Shown here: in pieces, positions 38,601 to 50,143 of the stretch
Layout of the letters: each line of letters begins with the position of its first letter
Numbering within the stretch: position 1 is the stretch's first letter
Assembly (NCBI GenBank): GCA_027459765.1
Contig: DAIDHD010000067.1
Span: 23,968-87,967, forward strand
Length of the DNA stretch: 64,000 bases
From: Gammaproteobacteria bacterium
GTDB taxonomy: Bacteria; Pseudomonadota; Gammaproteobacteria; Steroidobacterales; Steroidobacteraceae
Direction: 5' to 3'
The notes under the pieces: model-generated
Database searches by the model: none
Told to the model about the DNA's origin: nothing
The model's input: only the letters and a program-made list of their open reading frames with translations
Position numbers and translations under genes: made by a program

Positions 38601-40832
38601 ATGAAATCCCCGAAAGGCACGGAAGCCGGCGCGAACAGGCGTGTACGGTTAGACATCATCCTCATCGTGGCGGCCTGCGTCGCGTTCCTGGGCGTGGTGT
38701 TCATCCCCGGGCTGCGACTCGCCAAATCGCTCTCCAACGACGCCTCCGCGCTGAAATTCGTCAGCGAACGGCGCAGCTACACGCTGGCGGTGCGCAACGC
38801 CGTCGAGACCCTGCAGGACCGCCTCGATAGCGGTGGCTACGTGCAGGCGCCGCTGGATCAGCTGCGCAAGGCCGGCGAGGGCCTGAGCGACGCGGTCACC
38901 CGCATGAGCGGCGCTCGCGAGATCGGCGTGTTCGACACGCCCACCGAGACCACGGCGCTCGCCGATCCCCAGATCAAGGCGAGCGTCACCGCGCTCGACC
39001 GCGAGTGGAGTGCGTACCGCGCGCACCTCGCGCCGCTGGTCGCCTTCCATGGCATTCCGTTCTACGACAGCGAGAGCGCCGGCACGCACTTGAACCCCGA
39101 GGGCCGCAAGCTCGCCGACGCCACCACGCTGGCGCTGCAGGAGGCGCGCCAGGCGATTCCGCGCATGGACGCGGACTTCATCGCCGTGACCGACGCGCTG
39201 GAGAAGTCGGCCGCCGCGTCGACCTCGCGCCTCAGCCTGGTGATGCTGGTGGGTCTGGTGCTCGCCGCCACCATGGTGTCTTTCGCCATCATGCTGCAGC
39301 TGGCGCGCAAGAAGCAGGAGGAGGCGGTTCGGGACGCGCAGGCGCAGATGCAGCGCATCTTCGCCACCATGAAGGAGGGACTCTTCCTGCTGGACCGCGA
39401 CCTCGTCATCGGCTCGGCCTACTCGGCCGCCACGAAGGACCTCTTCAAGCGCGACGACCTCGCGGGGCTCTCGTTCGAGGAACTGCTGAAGGGCCTGGTG
39501 CCCGAGAAGACGCTCGACACGGCGATGAAGTTCGCGCGCGTGCTCTGGTCGGAGCGCACCAAGGAAAACCTGGTCAAGTCGATCAATCCGCTCGGCGAGG
39601 TCGAGGTGCGCTTCCAGTCGGAGGCGGGCGGCGCCAGCACGCAGTACCTGGAGTTCGACTTCCACCGGGTGCGCGCCGGCGACGACATCGCCTATCTGCT
39701 GGTGTCCGTGTCCGACGTCAGCGCGCGGGTCGCGCTCGCCAACGAGCTCAAGGCCTCGCAGGAGAAGACCCAGGCGCAGATCGACACGCTCCTGAACCTG
39801 TTGCGCGTCGATCCGAACCAGCTGTCGTCCTTCCTCGGCGACTCGGACGCGGCGCTGCAGATGGTCAATTCGATCCTGCGCGAGCCGGCGCGCGAGGAGG
39901 CGGCATTCCGCAAGAAGGTCGACTCCATGTTCCGCCAGATCCACGCCATCAAGGGCGAGGCCGCCGCGATCGGTCTCACCACCGTCGAGGAGCGGGCGCA
40001 CGGATTCGAGGAGAACCTGCGCGCGCTGCGCGAGAAGCGCGAGCTCACCGGCAACGACTTCCTGCCGCTGATCGTCAAGCTCGACGACCTGTTCACCCAC
40101 ATGCAGTCGATCCGCGAACTGCTGGGCCAGCTCTCGCGTCTGCAGGAGGTGGTGCGCAACACCGGCCGCGCACCGGCCGCGGGCGCCAAGCCCGCGCGCG
40201 CGACCAAGCCGGGGGCCGGCGAGTCGACCATCATCGAGCCGCTGGCGGCCGGCGCCGACCTGGCGATCATGCTCAAGCAGCTCGCCGAGCGCGTCGGACT
40301 GGAAAACGGCAAGGCGGCGCGGGTGGAGATCGCCGGCGCCGCCGCGCTGCCGAACGCCTATCGGCGGGTGGTCAAGGACATCGCCGTGCAGGCGGTGCGC
40401 AACGCCGTGATGCACGGCATCGAGGCGCCGCAGGCGCGACGCGACGCCGGCAAGGATCCGTGCGGCGTGATCCGCATCGAGGTCGCCGACCAGGGCGCCG
40501 AGGGATACCGGCTCACCATCGAGGACGACGGCCAGGGTCTCGCCACCGAGAAGATCATCGCTTCGGCGGTGCAGAAGGGCCTGGTGAGCGAGGCGGAGGC
40601 GGCGACGTTCGGGCCCAAGCAGGTCATGCGGCTGCTGTTCCGGCCGGGCTTCTCGACCTACGAGAAGGCCACCAAGGACGCCGGCCGGGGCGTCGGCATG
40701 AATCTGATCGCCAACCTCGTCAATGAGTCGGGCGGCAAGATCGGCGTGTCGACTTCGCCCGGAAAGTTCACGCGCTTCACCATCAATCTGCCCGCCACCA
40801 GCGCGGCGGGGTCGAGCCACGAGGCGGCCTGA
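38601..40832 (+). CDS. Membrane-bound CheA-like histidine kinase with Hpt domain
   Basis: The protein has 743 residues. Membrane helices at about 16-34 and 208-230 flank a helical periplasmic sensor domain. A PAS-like domain follows (about 240-375: IFATMKEGLFLLDRDLVIGSAYS), then an Hpt domain with phosphorylatable His448 (FRQIHAIKGEAAAIGL) and a CheA-type ATPase (about 555-735): VRNAVMHGIEAPQARRDAGK (N box), IEDDGQGLATEKI (G1) and GRGVGMNLIANLVNESGG (G2). It has no CheW-like P5 domain and no CheY-binding P2, so it should not join a chemoreceptor array. The stop overlaps the receiver gene (TGATG), its likely phosphate acceptor. Confidence 0.88.
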   Translation: MKSPKGTEAGANRRVRLDIILIVAACVAFLGVVFIPGLRLAKSLSNDASALKFVSERRSYTLAVRNAVETLQDRLDSGGYVQAPLDQLRKAGEGLSDAVTRMSGAREIGVFDTPTETTALADPQIKASVTALDREWSAYRAHLAPLVAFHGIPFYDSESAGTHLNPEGRKLADATTLALQEARQAIPRMDADFIAVTDALEKSAAASTSRLSLVMLVGLVLAATMVSFAIMLQLARKKQEEAVRDAQAQMQRIFATMKEGLFLLDRDLVIGSAYSAATKDLFKRDDLAGLSFEELLKGLVPEKTLDTAMKFARVLWSERTKENLVKSINPLGEVEVRFQSEAGGASTQYLEFDFHRVRAGDDIAYLLVSVSDVSARVALANELKASQEKTQAQIDTLLNLLRVDPNQLSSFLGDSDAALQMVNSILREPAREEAAFRKKVDSMFRQIHAIKGEAAAIGLTTVEERAHGFEENLRALREKRELTGNDFLPLIVKLDDLFTHMQSIRELLGQLSRLQEVVRNTGRAPAAGAKPARATKPGAGESTIIEPLAAGADLAIMLKQLAERVGLENGKAARVEIAGAAALPNAYRRVVKDIAVQAVRNAVMHGIEAPQARRDAGKDPCGVIRIEVADQGAEGYRLTIEDDGQGLATEKIIASAVQKGLVSEAEAATFGPKQVMRLLFRPGFSTYEKATKDAGRGVGMNLIANLVNESGGKIGVSTSPGKFTRFTINLPATSAAGSSHEAA

Positions 40833-41215
40833 TGGACGGGCGAGTCGCAACGCTCAAGATGATGATCGTGGATGATTCGAACATCATCCGCCGCCGCATC
40901 GAACGCTCGCAGCAGATCGACCGGCTGGAGGTCGTGGGCTCGGCGTCGAACGGCGTCGAGGCCGTGGAGCTGTTCAAGCGCACCGACCCGGACGTGGTGA
41001 CCATGGACCTCACCATGCCCGAGATGGACGGCATAGAGTGCGTCGAGCGCCTGGTGGCCCTGAAGCCGAGCGTGCTCATCCTGGTGGTCTCCGCGCTCGC
41101 CGACAAGGCGACGGCGGTGGAGGCGATCGAACGCGGCGCGAACGGCTTCCTGTGCAAGCCGTTCACGGACCGCCAACTCAACGGGGCGCTCGAAGAGCTG
41201 CTCGGCGGACGCTGA
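40832..41215 (+). CDS. Stand-alone response-regulator receiver (CheY-like)
   Basis: The protein has 127 residues, a single receiver domain. The acidic pocket is Asp14-Asp15 (MMIVDDSN), the phosphoacceptor is Asp59 (VVTMDLTMPEMDG), and Ser88 (LVVSALADK) and Lys110 (FLCKPF) complete it. There is no output domain, so it acts by protein contact or as a phosphate sink. It is translationally coupled to the kinase and four bases from the cheX-like gene, forming a kinase-receiver-phosphatase set. Confidence 0.92.
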   Translation: MDGRVATLKMMIVDDSNIIRRRIERSQQIDRLEVVGSASNGVEAVELFKRTDPDVVTMDLTMPEMDGIECVERLVALKPSVLILVVSALADKATAVEAIERGANGFLCKPFTDRQLNGALEELLGGR

Positions 41216-41219
41216 AACG

Positions 41220-41666
41220 ATGTTCAGGGAAAGCGAACTGCGGATCTTCATCGACGGCGCGCTGCGCGTGTTCGAGACGCTCACCAGCCAGGCGGCCACG
41301 GTCGGCTCGCCCTACCTGGTGACCGACGGCAAGCCCGGCACCTACGAGTACGCCGGTGTGATCGACATCTCCGGCATCCGCAAGGGCATCGTCTACTTCA
41401 CCGCGCCGCGCGGCATGCTCACGGTGCTCCTGATGCGCATGCAGGAAACCGACACCAGCGAGGAGAACATGCGCGATCTGGTCGGCGAGGTCGCAAACAC
41501 CATCTCCGGCAACGCGCGCCGTGATCTCGGCAAGGGCTTCGTGATCTCGGTGCCGAACGTGGTGAGCAATCCGGCCGACGGCGTGGCCATGCCGCACTCG
41601 CGCTCCTTCGTCATCCCGATCAACTGGCGCACGCACGCGGCCAAGCTGGTGGTCTGCCTGCAATAG
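41220..41666 (+). CDS. CheX-type receiver phosphatase
   Basis: The protein has 148 residues. The CheC/CheX/FliY family active helix E-x-x-N is seen as Glu90-Val-Ala-Asn93 in LVGEVANTISGNAR; CheX proteins remove phosphate from CheY-like receivers. The N-terminus (MFRESELRIFIDGALRVFETLT) and the central strand region DISGIRKGIVYFTAP also fit. It is probably specific for the adjacent receiver. There is no flagellar or chemotaxis gene nearby. Confidence 0.88.
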   Translation: MFRESELRIFIDGALRVFETLTSQAATVGSPYLVTDGKPGTYEYAGVIDISGIRKGIVYFTAPRGMLTVLLMRMQETDTSEENMRDLVGEVANTISGNARRDLGKGFVISVPNVVSNPADGVAMPHSRSFVIPINWRTHAAKLVVCLQ

Positions 41667-41715
41667 CGCGCCGGCTCGCGGGCGGCGCCGCCCGCGAGCG
41701 CGTACACGCGCGGCC

Positions 41716-42642
41716 CTACAGCGCCGATACGCCGCCGAGGTTGGTCAGGCTCTGGGTGCGCGTGAGCGCGACGAACTCGCGGATGTAGGCGGCCTGCGCG
41801 CCGAGCGCCGTGGTGGCGGCGTACAGTTCGCAGCGCAGGCCGGCCGGCCCGATGGGCCGGGAGACCACGTAACCGCGCTCGATGTAGTTGCCCACCGTCC
41901 AGGACGGTAGCGCGGCGATGCCCCGGCCGCTCGCCACCAATTGCAGGATCGCGACCGTCACCTCGGCGGTGCGGCGCCTTGGATTGATGCCCGCCGGCGT
42001 GAGGCAGTGCTTCATCACGTCGAGCATCTCGTCGGGCACGGGGTAGGTGATCAGCGTCTCGTCGGCGAAGTCCCGCGCCTCCAGCCAGGACTTGCCCGCC
42101 AACCGGTGGCGGGGGCTCATCAGCGCGACGCTCTCGTAGCGAAACAGCGGGCTGAAGACGATGCCGGGCTGGTCCGGTTGGCGGTCGTGGATCACGGCGA
42201 GCTCGGCTTCGCCGCGCGTGAGCAGCGGCAGCGGATCCGGTACGAACCCGGACAGGATGTCGAGTTCGACCTCCGGCCAGAGGGTGCGATAGGCATCCAT
42301 GGCCGGCATGAGCCAGTCGAAGCAGTTATGGCACTGCACCACGATGCGCAGGGGGCCGGCGTGGCCCTGCGCCAGGCGGGCGACGTCGCGGGTGGCCTCC
42401 GCCACCTGCGGCAACACCACGCGGGCCAGCGTGAGCAGCCGCTGGCCGATGGCCGTGAAGCGCAGCGGGCGCACGTTCTTCTCGACCAGCGCCGCGCCGT
42501 AGAGGCTTTCCAGCGCCTTCAGCTGATGCGAGAGCGCCGATTGGGTCAAAAACAGGCGCGAGGCCGCCTTGGAGAGGCTGCCGCACTCCGCGAGCGCCAC
42601 CAGGGTCTCGAGATGCCGCAGTTCCAGCACGCTGTTGGCCAT
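41716..42642 (-). CDS. metR: LysR-family regulator, MetR type
   Basis: The protein has 308 residues. A winged-helix DNA-binding domain (HLETLVALAECGSLSKAASRL, FLTQSALSHQLKALE) is followed by a two-lobe effector domain. The sequence LRIVVQCHNCFDWLMPAMDAYR is typical of MetR, which senses homocysteine. It is divergent from metF-metH, its expected targets. Homocysteine specificity is inferred from position and this motif. Confidence 0.9.
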   Translation of the reverse strand: MANSVLELRHLETLVALAECGSLSKAASRLFLTQSALSHQLKALESLYGAALVEKNVRPLRFTAIGQRLLTLARVVLPQVAEATRDVARLAQGHAGPLRIVVQCHNCFDWLMPAMDAYRTLWPEVELDILSGFVPDPLPLLTRGEAELAVIHDRQPDQPGIVFSPLFRYESVALMSPRHRLAGKSWLEARDFADETLITYPVPDEMLDVMKHCLTPAGINPRRRTAEVTVAILQLVASGRGIAALPSWTVGNYIERGYVVSRPIGPAGLRCELYAATTALGAQAAYIREFVALTRTQSLTNLGGVSAL

Positions 42643-42746
42643 GAGATCGCTTCAACGCAACTATGAAGATAATGAAGTTGAGTAATAGCCGACCGGTCTG
42701 CAGGATGTCAACGGTGGTATCCACGCGTCCTTGGGGAGAGCCCGTC
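42643..42746. promoter_or_regulatory. metR/metF divergent control region
   Basis: This 104-bp gap holds TTCA and TGAA half-sites (about 42,651-42,680), two ATGAAG repeats and a partial inverted repeat TTCAAC/GTTGAG. These resemble MetR half-sites (TGAA ... TTCA), but the order and spacing do not give a full consensus site. Confidence 0.3.
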
Positions 42747-43652
42747 ATGTCAGGTCCGGTCGAGGTGTCCTTCGAGTTCTTTCCGCCGAGCGATGCCGCC
42801 ATGGCCGCGCAGCTCTGGGCCGCCGTGGAGCGACTCGCGCCCTACGCACCGAAGTTCGTGTCCGTGACCTACGGCGCCGACGGTTCGACCCGCGCCCGCA
42901 CCCACGATGCGGTGCTGCGCATGCGGGCCGAGACCGAACTCACGGTGGCGCCGCACCTCACCTGCGTCGGCGCGAGCCGCGAGGAGGTGCTGGAGATCGC
43001 GCGTGACTACTGGCGCTGCGGCGTGCGCCACCTGGTGGCGCTGCGCGGTGATCCGGCCGGGGCGGAGCACGGCGCGGCGGGCGCCGGGGCGCGCTATCGG
43101 CCCCACCCGCGCGGTTTCGCGTTCGCGGCCGACCTCGTGGCCGGACTGCGTGCCACGGCGGACTTCGACATCTCGGTGGCGGCCTATCCCGAGGGTCATC
43201 CCGAGACCGGCTCGGTCGCCGCCGACATCGACAACCTCAAGCGCAAGATCGACGCCGGCGCGAGCCGCGCGATCACCCAATTCTGCTTCGACACCGACCT
43301 GTTCCTGCGCTATCGCGACCGCGCGCGCGCCGCCGGGATCGACGCGCCCATCGTGCCCGGCATCCTGCCGATCACGCGCTTCGGTCAGCTGCGCCGCTTC
43401 GCCGCCCGCTGCGGAGCGGGGATTCCGGACTGGCTGGAACGGCGCTTCGAGGGCCTGGAGGAGGATGCGGAGACGCGCCGACTCATCGCCGCCAGCGTCG
43501 CGATCGAGCAAGTCGAGCGGCTGCGCACCGCGGGCGTGAGCGAGTTCCACTTCTACACGCTGAACCGCGCCGAACTCACCGTGGCGATCTGCCACGCACT
43601 CGGTCTGCGGCCGCGGGCGAGCGCGCCGCGCGCGCACGCGCAGGTGGCCTGA
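42747..43652 (+). CDS. metF: 5,10-methylenetetrahydrofolate reductase
   Basis: The protein has 301 residues. It makes 5-methyl-THF for MetH, using FAD. Motifs: [10 protein letters not shown] at the N-terminus with the catalytic Glu, [18 protein letters not shown] and [17 protein letters not shown]. The start at 42747 (MSGPVEV) has a GGGAGAG ribosome site; an ATG at 42663 would add 28 residues without homology. It is two bases from metH. Confidence 0.96.
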   Translation: MSGPVEVSFEFFPPSDAAMAAQLWAAVERLAPYAPKFVSVTYGADGSTRARTHDAVLRMRAETELTVAPHLTCVGASREEVLEIARDYWRCGVRHLVALRGDPAGAEHGAAGAGARYRPHPRGFAFAADLVAGLRATADFDISVAAYPEGHPETGSVAADIDNLKRKIDAGASRAITQFCFDTDLFLRYRDRARAAGIDAPIVPGILPITRFGQLRRFAARCGAGIPDWLERRFEGLEEDAETRRLIAASVAIEQVERLRTAGVSEFHFYTLNRAELTVAICHALGLRPRASAPRAHAQVA

Positions 43653-43654
43653 CG

Positions 43655-47380
<3,726 letters not shown>

Positions 47381-47411
47381 AGCGGCCGCGGCGCGACACG
47401 CGCCGGGCGCG

Positions 47412-48854
47412 TCACGCGCGCGCCGGCTCCTCGAGCAGGTGCGCCACCCGCTCAGCGCTCGCGCGACCGCGTGCGCCGGTGGCGAGCCAGCCGAGCGCGC
47501 TCACCGCGATTCCGGAGCCGACCAGCAGCCACCACACGGCGTGGGTCGCGGCGGGGAAGTCCGCCCAGTCGAGCCTTGCGCCGAGCCGGCCGCTCGCCAC
47601 CGCGCCGGCCGCCGCCACGCCCAGCGTGGCTCCCACCTGGCGGCTGGTCGAGGCGATCGCCGAGGCGAGCCCGGCCTGCGCGCGCGGCATGCCCGACACC
47701 GCCGCGTAGGTCACCGGCGCATTCACGAATCCGAAGCCGACGCCGAACGCCGCGTAGCTCGACAGCAGCAGCGGCAGCGGCGTGTGCGCATCGAGCCGCG
47801 TCAGCAGCAAGGCGCTCGCGGTGAGCATCAGCCCGCTCGCGAGCAGCGACGGGCGCGCGCCGCGCGCAGCCACCAGCCGTCCCGACAGGGGCGAGACCAG
47901 GATCACCGCCAGCGCGGTCGGCAGGGTGCAGAGCCCGGCGCGCAGCGCCGACAGGCCGCGCACCTCCTGCAGATACAGGGTGTTGAGGAACAGGAAGCAG
48001 CCGAGCGCGGAGAACATCAGCACGGCGATCAGGGTGGCGCTCGCGAACGGCAGGCTGCGAAAGAAGCGCAGGTCGAGCAGCGGCTGCTCGAGCCGCGGCT
48101 CGAGCGCGAGCAGTCCGCCCACGGCCGCGGCGGCGAGCAGCGCCGAGAGCGCCGCGGCGCCCGGGTCGCGCGGACTCTCGATGAGCGCATACGTGAGCCC
48201 GGCGAGCCCGGCGAGGAACAGCGCCTGTCCGGCCGGATCGCCACGGCGGGCGCGCGGTGCCCGCGACTCCGGCACGTAGCGCGCGGTGAGCAGGGCCGCG
48301 GCGATGCCGATCGGCACGTTCACCCAGAACACGGCGTGCCAGTCGAACACCTGGGTGAGCAGGCCGCCGGCGAGCGGACCGGCCGCCATCGATACGCCGG
48401 ACATCGCGCCCCACACGCCGATCGCCCGCGCCCGCGCCGCGGGCTCGACGAAGGTGTGCACGATGATCGACATCGCCACCGGGTTGAGCATCGAGCCGCC
48501 GAGCGCCTGCACCACCCGCGCCGCCACCAGCGCACCGACGCCGTGCGCCAGGCTGCACAGCAGGGAGCCGGCGGTGAAGGTTGCGAGCCCGATCTGGAAC
48601 ACGCGCCGCCGGCCGAAGCGGTCCGCACTCGAGCCGCCGAGCACCAGGAAGCTCGCCAGCACCAGTGTGTAAGCGTCCACCACCCACTGCAGACCCGCGA
48701 CCGAGGTGTGCAGGTCGGCGCGGATCGCCGGCAGCGCCACGTTCACGATGGTGGTGTCCATCGCCACCATCAGCAGGCTCGAGCAGCAGATCGCCAGCAC
48801 CACCGCGGGGTGCGCGGCGGCGTGCGGGCGCGACGACTCGGCCGCTGGCTGCAT
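47412..48854 (-). CDS. MFS drug exporter, DHA2 (14-helix) family
   Basis: The protein has 480 residues and about 14 hydrophobic helices. DHA2 markers: ICCSSLLMVAMDTTIVNVALPAI in helix 1, LQWVVDAYTLVLAS in helix 2, ADRFGRRRVF loop and GPLAGGLLTQVFDWHAVFWVNVP around helix 5. This family exports lipophilic compounds by proton antiport. It is convergent with metH and 20 bp downstream of the M24 peptidase on the same strand. The substrate is unknown and no regulator gene is adjacent. Confidence 0.88.
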   Translation of the reverse strand: MQPAAESSRPHAAAHPAVVLAICCSSLLMVAMDTTIVNVALPAIRADLHTSVAGLQWVVDAYTLVLASFLVLGGSSADRFGRRRVFQIGLATFTAGSLLCSLAHGVGALVAARVVQALGGSMLNPVAMSIIVHTFVEPAARARAIGVWGAMSGVSMAAGPLAGGLLTQVFDWHAVFWVNVPIGIAAALLTARYVPESRAPRARRGDPAGQALFLAGLAGLTYALIESPRDPGAAALSALLAAAAVGGLLALEPRLEQPLLDLRFFRSLPFASATLIAVLMFSALGCFLFLNTLYLQEVRGLSALRAGLCTLPTALAVILVSPLSGRLVAARGARPSLLASGLMLTASALLLTRLDAHTPLPLLLSSYAAFGVGFGFVNAPVTYAAVSGMPRAQAGLASAIASTSRQVGATLGVAAAGAVASGRLGARLDWADFPAATHAVWWLLVGSGIAVSALGWLATGARGRASAERVAHLLEEPARA

Positions 48855-48873
48855 CCGCGGGGCCCCAGTCCGC

Positions 48874-50139
48874 CTAGATGGGCGCGTCCAGCGAGCGCGC
48901 CAGCGGCGTGAAGCTGCGCGGGCCCTCGGCGGTCATGTGCCAGCAGTCCTCGAGGCGCACCCCGAACTCACCCGGCACGTACAGACCCGGCTCGTCCGAG
49001 AAGCACATGCCGGCCGCGAGCGGGGTCTCATCGCCGTGCACGAGGTACGGCGGCTCGTGGCCGTCGAGGCCGATGCCGTGCCCGGCTCGGTGCGGCAGGC
49101 CCGGCAGCTTGTAGCCGGGACCGAAGCCGCGGCTCTCGTAGAAGTGGCGCACGGCGTCGTCGAGCGTGCCGACCGCGACGCCGAGGCGCGCGTTCTCCAG
49201 CACGATCTCCTGGCCGCGCTTGACGGTGCTCCACACGGTGCGCTGGCGCGCGTTGGCCTCGCCGTACACCCAGGTACGGGTGATGTCCGACTGATAGCCG
49301 TGCACGGTGCAGCCGCAATCCATGAGGATCACCGATCCCTCGCGCACTTCCTGCGGCTGCACCGAGCCGTGCGGATAGGCCGAGGCCTCGTTGAGGAGCA
49401 CCAGCGCGAACTCCGGCTTGCCGCCGAGCGCGACGGTGGCGGCGTTGACGAGCTCGGCGAGATCGACCGGCCGCATGCCGCTGCGCACGGCGGCGTGCGT
49501 CTTGCGCAGAGCGGCCAGCGTGATGTCGTTGGCCACCTGCATCAGTGCGAGTTCGGCCGGGGATTTGATCAGCCGGCAGGCGCGCACCAGGGCGTCGCCG
49601 GACTCGAGCCGATAGGAGTGCGAGACGCGGCGTATCCCGTCGACCACGAAATACCGCACCGTCGGCTCGACCGCGACCACGCCGCGCTTGATGCCGCGGT
49701 CGCGCAGCCCGCCGACGATGCGCTCGAAGGGATTCTCGTGCTCGTTCCACGGCCGCACCTCGGCGCTCACCTTGAGCGACTCGCGCACCGACGGCTCCTC
49801 GAACGCGGGGGTCACCACGAAGGGCTGGCCGCGCGCGGGGATGACCGCCGCGGTGGTGCGCTCCGACCGGCGCCACTCGATCCCGGTGAAGTACTCGAGC
49901 GTGGCGCCGGGCTCGATCACCAGCGCGGCGACGCGCTGATCGTGCATCAGCGCCTGCACCTTGGCGATGCGCGCCTCGCGCTCGGCCGTGCCGATGGGGG
50001 CGACGCTCGCCGCGTCGGGCGGGTTCGCGGCGGCCGACGCCGCAGCGGGTGCCGGTGGCGCGGCGAAGCCGCTGCGGGTCGCGAGCAGAGCGGCCGGCAC
50101 GGCGGCCGCCGCGGACAGGAAGTCGCGTCGGGTGGTCAT
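48874..50139 (-). CDS. M24-family metallopeptidase (Xaa-Pro type), Tat-exported
   Basis: The protein has 421 residues. A Tat signal (MTTRRDFLSAAAAVPAALLA) is followed by a creatinase N-terminal domain and a pita-bread M24 domain. Di-metal ligands are seen in ILMDCGCTVHGYQSDITRTW (Asp, Asp), HRAGHGIGLDGHE (His) and CFSDEPGLYVPGEFGVRLED (Glu, Glu). It probably cleaves Xaa-Pro dipeptides or oligopeptides in the periplasm. It is four bases from the AcvB-like gene and likely in one operon with it. Confidence 0.9.
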   Translation of the reverse strand: MTTRRDFLSAAAAVPAALLATRSGFAAPPAPAAASAAANPPDAASVAPIGTAEREARIAKVQALMHDQRVAALVIEPGATLEYFTGIEWRRSERTTAAVIPARGQPFVVTPAFEEPSVRESLKVSAEVRPWNEHENPFERIVGGLRDRGIKRGVVAVEPTVRYFVVDGIRRVSHSYRLESGDALVRACRLIKSPAELALMQVANDITLAALRKTHAAVRSGMRPVDLAELVNAATVALGGKPEFALVLLNEASAYPHGSVQPQEVREGSVILMDCGCTVHGYQSDITRTWVYGEANARQRTVWSTVKRGQEIVLENARLGVAVGTLDDAVRHFYESRGFGPGYKLPGLPHRAGHGIGLDGHEPPYLVHGDETPLAAGMCFSDEPGLYVPGEFGVRLEDCWHMTAEGPRSFTPLARSLDAPI

Positions 50140-50143
50140 GGCG

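Noticed and set aside
38649..40850. 733-codon minus-strand frame opposite the kinase
   Set aside because: Shadow of the kinase gene, which has intact Hpt and ATPase motifs; the antisense has no family signature.
41716..42642. A general CheA-cluster regulator role for the LysR protein
   Set aside because: It is on the opposite strand, divergent from metF-metH and matches MetR, so it belongs to methionine control.
42651..42680. A canonical MetR operator
   Set aside because: Half-sites are present, but the full TGAA-N5-TTCA arrangement is not.
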